Assembly: GCA_977006965.1 (NCBI GenBank)
Contig: OZ345352.1
Span: forward strand, 3,162,001 to 3,226,000
Source of the DNA: Phymatolithon calcareum
Lineage: Eukaryota > Rhodophyta > Florideophyceae > Hapalidiales
DNA length: 64,000 nt
Direction: 5' to 3'
Below, in pieces: positions 10,505 to 20,087 of this stretch (its first letter is position 1; the number at the start of each line of letters is the position of its first letter). Under the pieces are notes generated by a model. The model searched no databases. It saw nothing but the letters and a program-made list of their open reading frames with translations, and was not told where the DNA came from. Position numbers and translations under genes: made by a program.

Positions 10505-11656
10505 CCCCTGAGCCCCTGCTTGTACAACTTGTTCATGGACACATTCGCGTTCGCAATGGAAAAAGCACCTCGACATATGTCGAAGCACCCCGCGATACTT
10601 TTCGCGGACGACGTGCAGCTCCAAGCCACCAATTCCGATGGTATGCAATGGCTTTTGGATACGGCGACGAGCTGGGCCACAGAAAATGGAATGACATGGA
10701 ACACTAAGAAAGGAAAAAGCGAAGTGCTTATCTATCCTGGATTATTCAAACGCAAGTTCCGGCTCTCAGGCCAGGAGCTCCACGAAACCCGCCTACTGGA
10801 ATACCTGGGAACCACGATCGACAACACGGGAGTAACCCACCACGCCACACTAAACCGCATCAACGCGGCGAAGGGAATCATCATGGGACTAAAAGACCTG
10901 GGAGTCCAAGCGCAAGGACTAGCTACTACCAAGAATATAGCAATGTACAAGGCTCTTGTGCAATGCAGATGGGAGTACGCGATACACCTCACACCATGGA
11001 CAAACTCAGTCGAAGCGCAGATCAACCAAGCGGAGGGTTTGTTCTACTCTGTTGCCTTCGGTAACTACGCGAAACGATTGCACGCCCGAATGCGAGCCCT
11101 CTGCAGAATTACTCCACCAAAGATAAGAAGAGCGCAACTCGGAGAGCACTTCGCACAGAGGCTTATACGAGGGAAGGACGAAATCGAGAAGGAAGAAAAT
11201 TACGCTGGAAAAGAAGGGGACATACAGCAAGCAGAGAGGGATATCCGCTATCTGCAGGAGCATGAGCTCCTAAGAGGCAGTACCGAGCGAGCCGTACGAG
11301 GGCTGGTGACCCACAAACACGAGAGCCACCGCCGACGACAGGAATGGATTGAAAAGGAAGAAGAAAAAGAGAGAAAAATTACCGTGGACACTAAGGAGAA
11401 AGTAAGCCCTGTACTCCAAATTCGATCCAGGAAACACCGACTCCTAGCAGTTAAGTGGTTCTTCGGCCGCTTCCCACCACGAAGGGCAGAGTCGTACGTC
11501 GAACATTTCAACGAGGTCGCAGAAGAGAATCTGAAAACTCTACAACGAAATTTGACAAGTCCAAGAGCAGAAGAATCTTGGGAAAAAGGGACGAAAACGG
11601 CGATTGACAAACTTTTAGCACTGGAAATCCATATGTTAGAAGAAATGATAGTGTAA
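10505..11656 (+). CDS. LINE reverse transcriptase C-terminal half
   Basis: Open without interruption for 383 codons. It starts at the truncation point with PLSPCLYNLFMDTFAFAMEK (the block after the PQG motif of LINE reverse transcriptases). It then has the active-site FADDVQL, the thumb (GMTWNTKKGKSEVLIY), and EYLGTTIDNTGVTHHATLNR, a connection region common to Jockey, I and Tad-like elements. The C-terminal third is basic and coiled (KDEIEKEENYAGKEGD, RRRQEWIEKEEEKERK). It ends in RSRKHRLLAVKWFFGRFPP and an acidic tail. There is no RNase H and no zinc knuckle. The endonuclease, palm N-terminus and start codon are missing, so this copy cannot move by itself. The lack of stop codons suggests a young insertion. 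Confidence 0.9.
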   Translation, partial: PLSPCLYNLFMDTFAFAMEKAPRHMSKHPAILFADDVQLQATNSDGMQWLLDTATSWATENGMTWNTKKGKSEVLIYPGLFKRKFRLSGQELHETRLLEYLGTTIDNTGVTHHATLNRINAAKGIIMGLKDLGVQAQGLATTKNIAMYKALVQCRWEYAIHLTPWTNSVEAQINQAEGLFYSVAFGNYAKRLHARMRALCRITPPKIRRAQLGEHFAQRLIRGKDEIEKEENYAGKEGDIQQAERDIRYLQEHELLRGSTERAVRGLVTHKHESHRRRQEWIEKEEEKERKITVDTKEKVSPVLQIRSRKHRLLAVKWFFGRFPPRRAESYVEHFNEVAEENLKTLQRNLTSPRAEESWEKGTKTAIDKLLALEIHMLEEMIV

Positions 11657-11767
11657 TGTGATCTGATTGGGTAATGAGATGGCAGTATGAAGGGGAAGCT
11701 GCTCTGGTGTTGGTGAATACCGGCGTTGAGGGCTTCTAAAATAAAAATCTACAATTTCCCCCCCCCC
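10505..11767 (+). mobile_element. 5'-truncated LINE (C-tail family) inserted in the Crypton gene
   Basis: TAAGAAGAGTGC occurs at 10493-10504 and at 11768-11779, a perfect 12-bp target duplication. The element begins inside the reverse transcriptase and ends with GGCTTCTAAAATAAAAATCT, then ACAATTTC and a run of 10 C at 11758-11767. It has no A tail. The final ~75 bases recur at 7658, 9540, 32395 and 57420, which defines a family. Confidence 0.93.
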
Positions 11768-12805
11768 TAAGAAGAGTGCGCTATCACCTGATCGAGTTTG
11801 TAGTGAATTATAGAAGCGATAAGACTGACAAGGAAGTGAAACCGTCGACGATGAAGGGGTACGTTCTCGGCATCCAACGATATTTTGCGGACAAGTGGGG
11901 CTGTGCGCGACAAACCCACGCAAATTTTAGTTTGGAACCTCACAGCGCTGGGTGGTATCTTAAACTTGTACCAAGACATCGATGATTACCTGAGTGTGCG
12001 TCGTGCGATCGATTGTGGCAGTGATCGGTTTTTTTCTTGGTGTAAACCCGCGTGCTGCAAAGTTTTCAAAATTCTTTAAGAAGCAGCATCTTGGGAAGAA
12101 CTCATTTGGAAGGATTGTCGGCAATGTTTGCAATGAAGTTGGGATCAAAGGATCCGGTGCGAAGGGGGGAATGGTCACACACGGAATCCGCGCAACTATA
12201 ACATCTCTACTCCTTGCATCGGGACACGCTGACTCGTCAGTGAGCATGCGAACGGGGCACCGCGATCCTCGCAGCCTTCAGAACTATCAAAATTTAGATG
12301 GAGACGAGGGACAGCAGCAGCAGCGAGACATATTCCTGGAACAACCACCTTGCCAGCTACCGGGGAATCTGAAGAAGGCTAAACATGAGGCCATTGGTGC
12401 TGAGACGCACAAAGAGAGTCTCCGCTTGCGCACTTCCCTGGCTCCTACTCCATCGATTCATGGTACTCCGGAAAGCCTTGAGGCGGCGCGCCATATGTCT
12501 ACAACTGGAATCTCTTCTATTAGTTTTCTCTCCACCTTGCGCGACGTTTCCGAAAGCACTATTAGTGTTGTCATTAATAACCATCCAATTAAGAACCCTG
12601 ACACTTGCAAATGACCTCCAGATGAATCGGTAGCTTCATGTTCATCGATCTAGTTTTTATAAAAATAGATTGCAATATTGTTTACAGCTCCGGTTGCCGA
12701 ACACGCTCTTGTGATTGATGATGCTCCGCCGAGGACACCTGCGCCACATGACCATGAAGGGAATGATATTCAACTAAAGAAAAGTCGAGATTCGAAGCTA
12801 ATTAT

Positions 12806-13037
12806 CTGAGAGTGATTGGTGCCTGGAGGGAATAAATGGAAACCAACCTGTCTTTTCAATGAAGAATATTGATTCCCAGCTCTTCCTGAGAGACTAGGTG
12901 TACCCTTAGAACATACTCAGATCTGAGAGTGATTGATGCCTCGAGAGCATGATTGGAAACCAGCTTGTTTTTTCAATGAAGAAAAGTGATTCCCAGCTCT
13001 TCCTGAGAGACCGGGGACACCCTTAGAACATACTCAA
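12806..13037 (+). repeat. Tandem duplication, two units of about 116 bp
   Basis: 12806-12921 and 12922-13037 both run TCTGAGAGTGATTG(G/A)TGCCT, GGAAACCA, TTTTTCAATGAAGAA, GATTCCCAGCTCTTCCTGAG and CCCTTAGAACATACTCA. The copies differ at roughly one base in eight. The duplication is noncoding and lies just after the Crypton gene. Confidence 0.85.
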
Positions 13038-13066
13038 AAAATAGGATTTTGTCTTGCCCTATATAT

Positions 13067-13254
13067 CATCCCTAGGGATGACATCAGACTCTATGTCTTC
13101 AGTGGAAATGACTTCGAAATTGCGAGGGAAACAAGTGGAAAATAAGGATTTCGTACGAGTGTCCTATCAAAACTGCTATGTCATCCCTAGGGATGACATA
13201 GAAGCAATCAGTTGCAAGAGGAAGCCGATGTCAACCCCTCAGCCGGTTGACAAA
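13067..13254. repeat. Palindromes and inverted counterpart of the 8727-8790 repeat
   Basis: TCATCCCTAGGGATGA, a perfect palindrome, occurs at 13067-13082 and again near 13185-13198. It is followed by CATAGAAGCAATCAGTTGCA, AGAGGAAGCCGATGTC and CCCTCAGCCGGTTGACA, the reverse complement of 8727-8790. The pair encloses about 4.5 kb containing the Pro-rich frame and the Crypton gene. Confidence 0.75.
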
Positions 13255-14887
13255 ACAGTGGGCGCGACAGTGTCAAACTAGTGAACCGAGAAGAAATTAT
13301 TGACCTTGGCTAGTACGCTGCAGCGAATATCTGGATCTTAAACGGTTTCTGCGGAAATACTTCCAGAGGTATACCAGAACCTACCATTATTCATAAGTGG
13401 GACTCGAGGGGGAAATTTTCTGCTGTGCTGTGCCACGTGGAATCTCAGTCTAGAACGGTTGATATCACGATTCGGGTAAGGAGATCGCTGCATAGGGCGA
13501 AGGCAAAAATGAGAGGAGCGCTTAATATTTATGAAAGGGATGCTCAAATTGATGTTCGGTCTAGGGAATTTTCATTTCCATTGGAAGGGACTCTGCCTTA
13601 TATCTTTATTCGACGTTAAATGTACCATCTCCTCAGCAAATCGATACAATGTTGGATTCCATTATGAATACTAAATGTTACACCACTACCGGTCAAGTCG
13701 GACACAAAGGTAGTGAAGCGCGTGCGACGCACCACAGTTTTGTGGAGACGAGGTTTCAGTACACATCCTAGGTCCCTGACTTCAGGGTGCGTGCCAATTT
13801 CAATGAAGTTATGTTCCCTTTTGTGCAAGTTCACGTGTGCGTCGCTCGTAGAAACCGAGCACCCCTTTAGAGAAAATCAGTATTGGGTGCCTACTGTTGA
13901 ATTACCGCGGTGATCGAGCTATTCGCCTTACAACGTACTCTAGCGTCCTGCAGACCGGATGTAACTTTACTGAACAATCGGACAGTTCCAGTGGACATGT
14001 GATAATGGGAATGATTTCGAAATGGAGGGCAGGTTTAGATCTGTGCGAATGTGAACATGCTCAGGCGGGCGTATATAGAAGGGAAAATACGGGGAAGGAA
14101 ATGGAGCTCATACGGCGAGGAGGTCTTTGCTGAACAACTTCGAGCGCTCACCTTCAGTGTGAGCGATCTTTCAGCCTTAAAGAAAGGAAGAAGAAGAACC
14201 AAAAATATACTCTTTTTTAAAACACCCGTCGCCGAAGAAGAGTGGACCTGCAAAAGTACCTTTCGAAACGTTCCGAAAGACTCGAATTTTGTAAAATATT
14301 GGTCGACCGCAATTTTTTGGTTCGTTGGAAAGCTGAGGTCGAGCTTGATAGCACTAACGCATTGTTTTTCCACTTAATATAATCCTTGGAGCTGGAGACA
14401 GAAAAAGAACATGAGGGTACGAAAAACTCATAAAACACCAATATGATTATAGTTAAGGAACTGTGTAGTATCGAATGCTGTGTGCCTTTCTCAAAGCACA
14501 GTGCATGGGCATATTTTGCTGTCAGCACATGGCATTGGTGCTGGGAATTGCGCACAGAGTGGTGGGCAGATTCCACTATCGGAGAAGAGACCCTCCAATC
14601 TACCTTCTGGTTCCACATTCCATTTCTACTCTCGTAACTCCATGAGTATGATACATGATTTTCGGACAATATTCTTCGCGAAACGACTTTTTTTTGAGCA
14701 AAGTTTAAAGCCCCACAGACTTCCGAAGATATGGGCAAGGCTTCCTCAGCTGCTACCTACCTTTGTGTAGCTTACGAAAACGGAACGCCAGAGGGGCGGG
14801 CGTAAAAACTTAGGATCTCAGATATCCCATCTAAATTGCAGAACTCCTGTATTATTCGCCGTAGACGACTCCCCCGGTAGCGAGGCG
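13255..14887. other. No supported gene; coding-like scrap at 13340-13619 (+)
   Basis: The frame ending at 13619 (HVESQSRTVDITIRVRRS then SLHRAKAKMRGALNIYERDA) and an upstream frame near 13340 look like one broken protein, but I recognise no family. 14726-14785 resembles 55998-56055 (GGCAAGGCTTCCTCAG and GCTACCT), a short shared repeat. Nothing else stands out. Confidence 0.35.
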
Positions 14888-15276
14888 TCATTGTGTGTTC
14901 ATTGCGCCACATTTTGCAGCTCGGTGATCAGTGCATCGAGCTTGTTTGACAGCTGATCCGATAGCATGTCGTAACCGCGCCTGGCACGTGGCGCGGTACT
15001 CGCGTAAGTCCCTATTGATTAAGGGCGTTGACATCGTCTCTATAGACGCTCTGCCGGCAACGACGTATCGCTGGTATTTTAGGTATTCTCTGGAAACCGA
15101 CTTCTTGCTCTGTGTTGCCGGTCTTCTCCACTTCCGCCGCCGTGCTCTCTCCTCGGCTGTGTGCTCCGCGCAAAGTATCCTCTCATAGGTGTCACGAAGG
15201 CTTCTGCGTTGCTCCTGCCAGTGCGCCTGCTTCCTGTTAAAGCAGTCTTTTTTCACGCATTGTTCGCAAAACGACT
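14888..15276 (-). pseudogene. 3' part of an unknown reading frame split by a LINE
   Basis: The minus-strand frame reads SFCEQCVKKDCFNRKQAHW, then a very basic stretch (EERARRRKWRRPATQSKKS), then YLKYQRYVVAGRASIETM and a Cys-containing end. The pattern CEQC-x4-C is suggestive of metal binding. The LINE at 15288-18154 interrupts it: across the target duplication the frame joins 18166-18434 without a shift (NTRNLK then QSFCEQC). I do not recognise the protein. Only one in-frame stop-free path exists across the junction, which supports a real former gene. Confidence 0.45.
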
Positions 15277-15287
15277 GCTTCAAGTTA

Positions 15288-15830
15288 TCCTGAATATTCG
15301 CTCCCGCTCCCACACGCACACCTATCAGTAAACCCGCTTGCTGGAAAACGGAGTTGGCGAAATAGAGGAGGCATAACAATCCTATTCCGTAACTTTCTGC
15401 AAATGAGGGTCCTATACAGAATCGCACAGAAAGACCATCAGGCAGTATTCTGCCAAGTGACAGGTGTCACGGTGATAGGCGCCTATCTTTCCTCCGAACT
15501 AAGCATCAAGAAAATGAAACAATTCCTTTCAAGAGTGCAAAATGCAACACGCGGACCCTCTGTCCTGATCGGGGACTTAAACTCTAGACACAAGGCATGG
15601 GACAGGAAGGGGAACACAAAGGGCCAGATACTACACAATTGGGCACAGAAATGAGGCTGGCAGATTTCTACACCGGGTGGACGAACATTCCACAGCCACG
15701 TCAGCTCAAGCGTGATCGATCTTATCATATGTAAGGGAACAACCGCACAGTCCGTATACTTGGCCCAGGGTGAATAGATTGGCGCGAGCGATCACATACC
15801 GGTAATCGGCAGAGTTTCAGGAAAATATTC
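15288..15830 (+). pseudogene. LINE AP-like endonuclease fragment
   Basis: The frame passes through NRGGITILFRNF, VTVIGAYLSSELSIKKMKQF and PSVLIGDLNSRHKAWDRKGN, the GD(L/F)N-x-H-x-x-W block of the exonuclease-endonuclease-phosphatase fold. It then shifts to VIDLIICKGTT and SDHIPVIG, the SDH block with the catalytic Asp-His. The N-terminal third with the catalytic Glu is missing through 5' truncation. A TGA at about 15652 and a frameshift disable it. In intact LINEs this enzyme nicks the target to prime reverse transcription. Confidence 0.8.
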
Positions 15831-16320
15831 CCAGAGCGCTGAGGAGTATAGACCACCATTGAACGCACGGAAAAACACTAAGCTTCAAGAAAAAGCAATC
15901 TCCGAGTACACGTCAAGATTACCGTCAGCCGTTGAAGACATACATGAAGCGGATACAACAGAAGCGTACTAGAATGCATTCAAGAGAGCCCGTGATATCA
16001 TCAACCAACCATGGATACACGGAAGATCAAGAAATCCAAGAAGATTTAAAGAATTCTGGACCAAAGAGCTTGACAAACTTTCTAAGGTGCGAACGAAAGC
16101 CAACAGGAAGGCACGGAGAACGGACTCGGTCGTCGACTGGCAAGCACATTGAGATCTGGATAGAAATGTGAAGAAGATGACCAGGGCAAACAGACGAGCA
16201 AGGTTTAAGAAATTCACAGAAGAGCTATCTGCGTCAACACCAACAGAATTTGCGGAGAGGATGAAAAATCTAATTCGAATGAAGAAGAAGAGATCCCAGA
16301 CGAATTGCTGAGAAGGGAGG

Positions 16321-18062
16321 CCGCTGAATCCGGCTGAAATAGCAGCTCACCTGACGGAAGAGCTCAAAGACTCCCAAGGCGCAGCCATACAGCCGAGGAA
16401 ATTCCAGGTCACACGTGCACTAAAACGAGAACTAAAGAGAGCTCTAAGACGTGCCCCAAGACGAAAAGCAGCTGGCCCAGATGGAATTTTTTCTGAAGCA
16501 CTGATACTAACCCCAGAGCAAAGCTACTGGCAACTATCACGAAAGCCGGACAATTCGGTTGTTGGCCTGAGGACTGGAATCATGCTCTGGTGGTCCCAAA
16601 ATTCAAGAAAGGAGACCCAAGCTACCCGAAAAGCTACAGACCGATTTCCCTGTTGTCGCACGCTCGCAAAATATTCGAATCAGCGGTGGATAAACTGATC
16701 CGGAAGGACTATTCCTTCAAGCGATCACAAATGGGATTCCAATCTCGAAAAGGCACAGAAAGAGCCCTCCTCCGTTATACAGCAGCCGTAAAACAAGGAA
16801 GAAAGACGAAATCCATACTTGACTTGAAGTCAGCGTACGACTGGGTACCACGAGAGGAGTTAATGCGAGAAATTGACCTCAGATTATCAACAAACGTGGC
16901 ATCGTAGTCTTCGCTCTCGCTACAGAAGACCCTCTTCACGGTTATGAATGACGCAGGAAAAACACGAGGTACAAGCGAGCGTGGAGTCCCCTAGGGATCT
17001 CCCATTAGCCTCACACTGTTCAATATTCTGATAGACACTTTGGCAGAAAGGATAACGGCCCTGAGCTTCAACGATTCTAATGCGAGTCTTCGCTTGAATA
17101 TGTTTGCGGACGACGTCATACTAATGGCGAGGAATGAAGAAGAGCTCCGGGAAATGCTCAGCGAATGCTCCGAATGGGCGCAGGCCTATCGAATGACTTG
17201 GTCAACCGGAAAGTGCTCCGTCATACTGCTAGGTCGAAGGATCAGACAACCGTTTGTTCTGGCGAACGAGGAAGTTCAAATAAGACGCACGGTACAACAA
17301 TCAACGAGAACGGAATACGTGACGACCGACTCCTGGAGCGCCTCAAAAGCGCTGGCGCAAAAGTCCGGCTCAAGAGCACTCTGGGCATGAAAAGGAAAGG
17401 ATATAACACAGAAAATTGCATCAGGCTTTTCAAAGCATTCATCAGGCCGGTATATGAGTACGCCGCGCATAGAACTCCTGACACAATCCGAGTATCGAGA
17501 GCAGCAGTGCAAGTCCAAAAGGACATCGCAATGATACTGTTTGGAAAGTGGGCAGGGCGGCACTGGAGAAGACTAATGAAGCTCCGCCAAATAGAACCAT
17601 GGGAGTTCCGCCGACAGAACCTGCTCTCGAAGTTAACGTGAAGACTTAGGAAGGTTGTGGAGGAGACACGCGACGCAGGGGCAGAGCTGGAGCTCGAGAC
17701 GCTGGACCGCATGCGAAAATCGAGCACACCAACCGATATCCATGACAGGAGTGCCCTCCGACTAGCCTGGGAGCAACAAGAAGAACGCCGCGCTAGGAAA
17801 ATTACATTTGCCAAGAATGGTCTACCGCACCAAGCAGTGAGGATGAAAGAAAGCAGGCACAGAATTCTCTGCGCAAGATAGTTTGTAGGTCAGTTTTCCA
17901 AGAAATCCGCCGAAGTTAATAGAAGAAATGGGCAGTCAAGGAGCACGGGCAGTTAGCATACTGAAGAGCATCCTGAGGAAGCCAACATGGACACCGACAG
18001 AGGAGACCAACGTAGCCCGAGCCATCGACGAGATACTAAGTAATTCTGATTATGGAACCGAA
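16321..18062 (+). pseudogene. LINE reverse transcriptase and C-terminal box, decayed
   Basis: Visible in order across three frames: AAGPDGI (near 16470), PSYPKSYRPISLLSHARKIF (16608), SQMGFQSRKGTERALLRYTA (16725), SILDLKSAYDWVPRE (16815), RGVP-stop-GSPISLTLFNILIDTL (16980-17040), and the active site MFADDVILMARNEEEL (17100). After a frameshift near 17310 come FKAFIRPVYEYAAH, WRRLMKLRQIEPWEFRRQNL and KESRHRILCAR. A final stop and shift lead to FVGQFSKKSAE. The last part corresponds to the HR-x-L ... F-x-G-x-FP box of the other LINE families. No RNase H is seen between the polymerase and this box. Confidence 0.85.
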
Positions 18063-18165
18063 ATTTCGAGTGTACTAGAATGCTGAGAAAGGTGCCGACT
18101 TTCCTCACGTCGGGACACATGGTACCTTCTCAATAAATCCACTTAATTACGACCGCTTCAAGTTA

Positions 18166-18434
18166 CGTGTATTTTTTCGGAGTACCACGAAAAAGTGATG
18201 TTCGGCCTTTTTTGGAGGCTTGTGGAGCGAAAACGAAATCTGCGTAGGCCCTGCTTTTGTGGATCTATGTTTAAAAAATGTTCCCTTTCGTTGATATAAA
18301 AATCCTTTAATTCCGACATCTATTGGCATAGATGACGTTTTTGGGCGTGCATATCTCGTGCCCACTCTTAGGCCCATTCTATACCGGATGAAAACGTGAA
18401 GTGAGCATGTTGCATCCAACATTATAATAATCAT
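18166..18434 (-). pseudogene. 5' part of the reading frame split by LINE B
   Basis: The minus-strand frame contains MPIDVGIKGFLYQRKGTFFK, AGPTQISFSLHKPPKKAEHH and FFVVLRKNTRNLK. It continues in frame into 15276-14888 once the LINE is removed, giving about 220 codons. The upstream limit is unclear: the frame runs into the presumed left terminus of the Harbinger-like element near 18366-18385, so the true start may be the Met at about 18329 or the original 5' end may have been displaced. Confidence 0.4.
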
Positions 18435-18615
18435 TTCTGAAGAACCATTCTATACCGCAACACGTCTGTTCTACTCATGTTCCAGCGTAAGACATCTGTG
18501 AGAGCACCAAAAATGGCTGGAGAATTCACCTCCACCGTTCTCCATTCAATTGCTGCACATTGTTCAATTCCCCATCCAACTCAACACACCAACATTGTGA
18601 TGAAAATCTAGTGCC

Positions 18616-18973
18616 ATGGCGAACCCATCACAATGGCCGGCTCCACAAATAGCCTCACCACAATGGGACCCATCCGATGTTGCTAACGTTGGATATGGTG
18701 CATCAGCGAATCTTTCCGGGGCAAGTGCATCTCGTTCTGACTTCAATCCGTCAGGAGAAGCCGGGCAACCGCATCATGTACTCCCGTGGCTCGAGTCATC
18801 AATTCCGAGTGTGCATTCCGAGCGGACTACAGCAACGCCCACGCTGCAAGGGGAACTTAACGTGTCTCGTGCACTTCCAATGCCTCCTTTTTTATTTTTC
18901 TTCGAAAATGAGGCCCGGTCTATACCGGGATATTCGTGTTCGTGTTTTTTCGATTGTGTCATAACGAGATGCG
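18616..18973 (+). pseudogene. Ser/Pro/Ala-rich frame of the left Harbinger arm
   Basis: Begins GCCATGG with MANPSQWPAPQIASPQWDPS and continues as a low-complexity Ser/Pro/Ala/Gly chain. It is interrupted by the LINE at 18986. A similar frame resumes after the LINE (SAINVSRGDGATSEANFHEL, from 19772) but in another register. It corresponds in position and style to the frame at 24897-25770 in the opposite arm. Function unknown. Confidence 0.4.
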
Positions 18974-18985
18974 ATAAATGTTTCA

Positions 18986-19771
18986 CCAGTCGTAATTAAT
19001 TGGATTTAATGAGAAGGTACCATGTCTCCAACTGGAGGAAAGTCGGCACCTTTCTAGGCATATTGTATTAGCATTGAAAATTCAGTTTCCTTAATCGGAA
19101 TTATATAGAAGCACGTCAATGGCTTTGGCCACGTCAATCTCTTCTGCCGGGGTCCATGAAGGCTTCTTCAGGATTCTCTTGAGTATTCCAACTGCACATG
19201 ATCTTTGACTGTCCATTTCTTCAATTAACTTCGTTGGGTTTCTCGGAAAATGGCCTACAAACAACCTTGCACAAAGAATTCTGTATCTAGTTTCTTTCAT
19301 CCTCACTGTTTGGTGCGGTAAACAATTCTTGGCGAACGTAATTTTCCTGATGCGGTGCTCTTCTTACTGATCCCATACTCGCTGAAGGCCGGATCTATCT
19401 TGAATGTCCGTTGTCGTGATTGATTCTCGTATGCAGTCGAGAGTTTCAAGTTCGAGCTGTGCCTCTGTATCATGTGTCTCCTCCACAATCCTGCTTAATC
19501 TTCGTCTTAGCTTTCGGCCAGGTGCTGTCGATGTTGCACCAGTCTATACCCACAGAGTCTACATGTGTGTTGCTCATCATACTAATATTGCTCTGGATCA
19601 TACTCATAATACCCAACACTGATGAAACTGGTACACACCCAAGGCAACCCCAACTCTTCGACTCAAGCACCCTTTGCAAGCTGAACTTTTACCTGAGGGA
19701 TCATGGATGGGCAAGCGCTAGACATCCTTCCACACGCTTCCGTCTCTCCCGCCATCCGTGGGGGAAGCGCA
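18986..19771 (-). mobile_element. LINE family B, short inverted copy with 12-bp target duplication
   Basis: ATAAATGTTTCA is found at 18974-18985 and 19772-19783. On the minus strand the insert ends in the family B 3' terminus (AGAAAGGTGCCGACTTTCCT, GGTACCTTCTCATTAAATCC, TTAATTACGAC). It carries the C-terminal box at 19091-19306, plus upstream residues (LKLSTAYENQ) in another frame. The part beyond about 19520 no longer aligns clearly with the longer copy, so it may be rearranged. Confidence 0.85.
19091..19306 (-). pseudogene. LINE family B C-terminal box, best-preserved copy
   Basis: Reads KETRYRILCARLFVGHFPRN, then about 40 residues ending EEIDVAKAIDVLLYNSD. It aligns with the broken copy at 17840-18050 (KESRHRILCAR, AVSILKSILRKPTW) and, more distantly, with RKHRLLAVKWFFGRFPP of the C-tail LINEs. 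The conserved features are the His or Tyr-Arg pair, the aromatic residue, Gly-x-Phe-Pro, and the acidic A-(I/M)-D terminus. Confidence 0.75.
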
Positions 19772-20087
19772 ATAAATGTTTCAAGAGGCGATGGCGCGAC
19801 TTCAGAAGCTAATTTCCACGAGCTCTCGGCTGCGCCCTCGCCAACAGCCGAACTTTCCCAAGCTGGGCGTCCTGATGACCGTATTTATGGCAACCGTCCC
19901 GTGTCTTTCTTTCTTCTAGTGCCTGCTATCGTGCCATTGCTGTCTCTGATGGTCATGCTACTGGTCCCGCCGGTGCTGTTTCTGTCACCTTGAGAAACGA
20001 AAAGCTCGCTTGAACTCCTCGTCTGACAAATGAGCTGTTAGCTCTGCGAATGTCGCTCGTTAGCGCCTCTTTGATCCAGCACGCAAA

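Larger units (their letters stand above)
10243..12614 (+). pseudogene. Crypton-type tyrosine recombinase, split by a LINE
   Basis: The 5' piece (10243-10504) ends WTNWTEDQLRRV. The 3' piece resumes at 11776 with RYHLIEFVVNYRS, then KPSTMKGYVLGIQRYFADKW, the helical N-terminal DNA-binding region typical of eukaryotic YR elements. Removing the LINE and one target duplication joins the pieces in frame. A frameshift near 11985 moves the frame. From 11994 the protein continues with FFLGVNPRAAKFSKFF, LGKNSFGRIVGNVCNEVGI and the catalytic block THGIRATITSLLLASGH, then TGHRDPRSLQNY. The His-x-x-Arg, Gly-His and Tyr residues expected for a tyrosine recombinase are all visible. The upstream Arg of the active site is not certain. 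Cryptons move by site-specific recombination; this copy is inactive because of the insertion and the frameshift. The tail after the Tyr (to 12614) is low in features. Confidence 0.85.
15288..18154 (+). mobile_element. LINE family B, 2.9-kb copy with 11-bp target duplication
   Basis: GCTTCAAGTTA occurs at 15277-15287 and 18155-18165. The copy holds an endonuclease segment, a reverse transcriptase and the C-terminal box. Its 3' end is GAAAGGTGCCGACTTTCCTC, then GGTACCTTCTCAATAAATCC and TTAATTACGACC. The same 3' end recurs in reverse at 18986-19060. It is 5'-truncated inside the endonuclease and has several stops and frameshifts. Confidence 0.9.

Noticed and set aside
11994-12614. Phage or bacterial integrase
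   Set aside because: The N-terminal region and the THGIRAT ... TGHRDPRSLQNY pattern fit eukaryotic Crypton-type recombinases, and the context is eukaryotic repeats.
10505-17400. Retron or group II intron origin of the reverse transcriptases
   Set aside because: Endonuclease, FADD core, LINE-type connection, 5' truncation and 10-13 bp target duplications all indicate non-LTR retrotransposons.
18974-19783. Frame 19703-19993 as an independent gene
   Set aside because: Its first part lies inside the LINE insertion (before 19772), so the apparent start is an artefact; only the part after 19783 belongs to the Harbinger arm.
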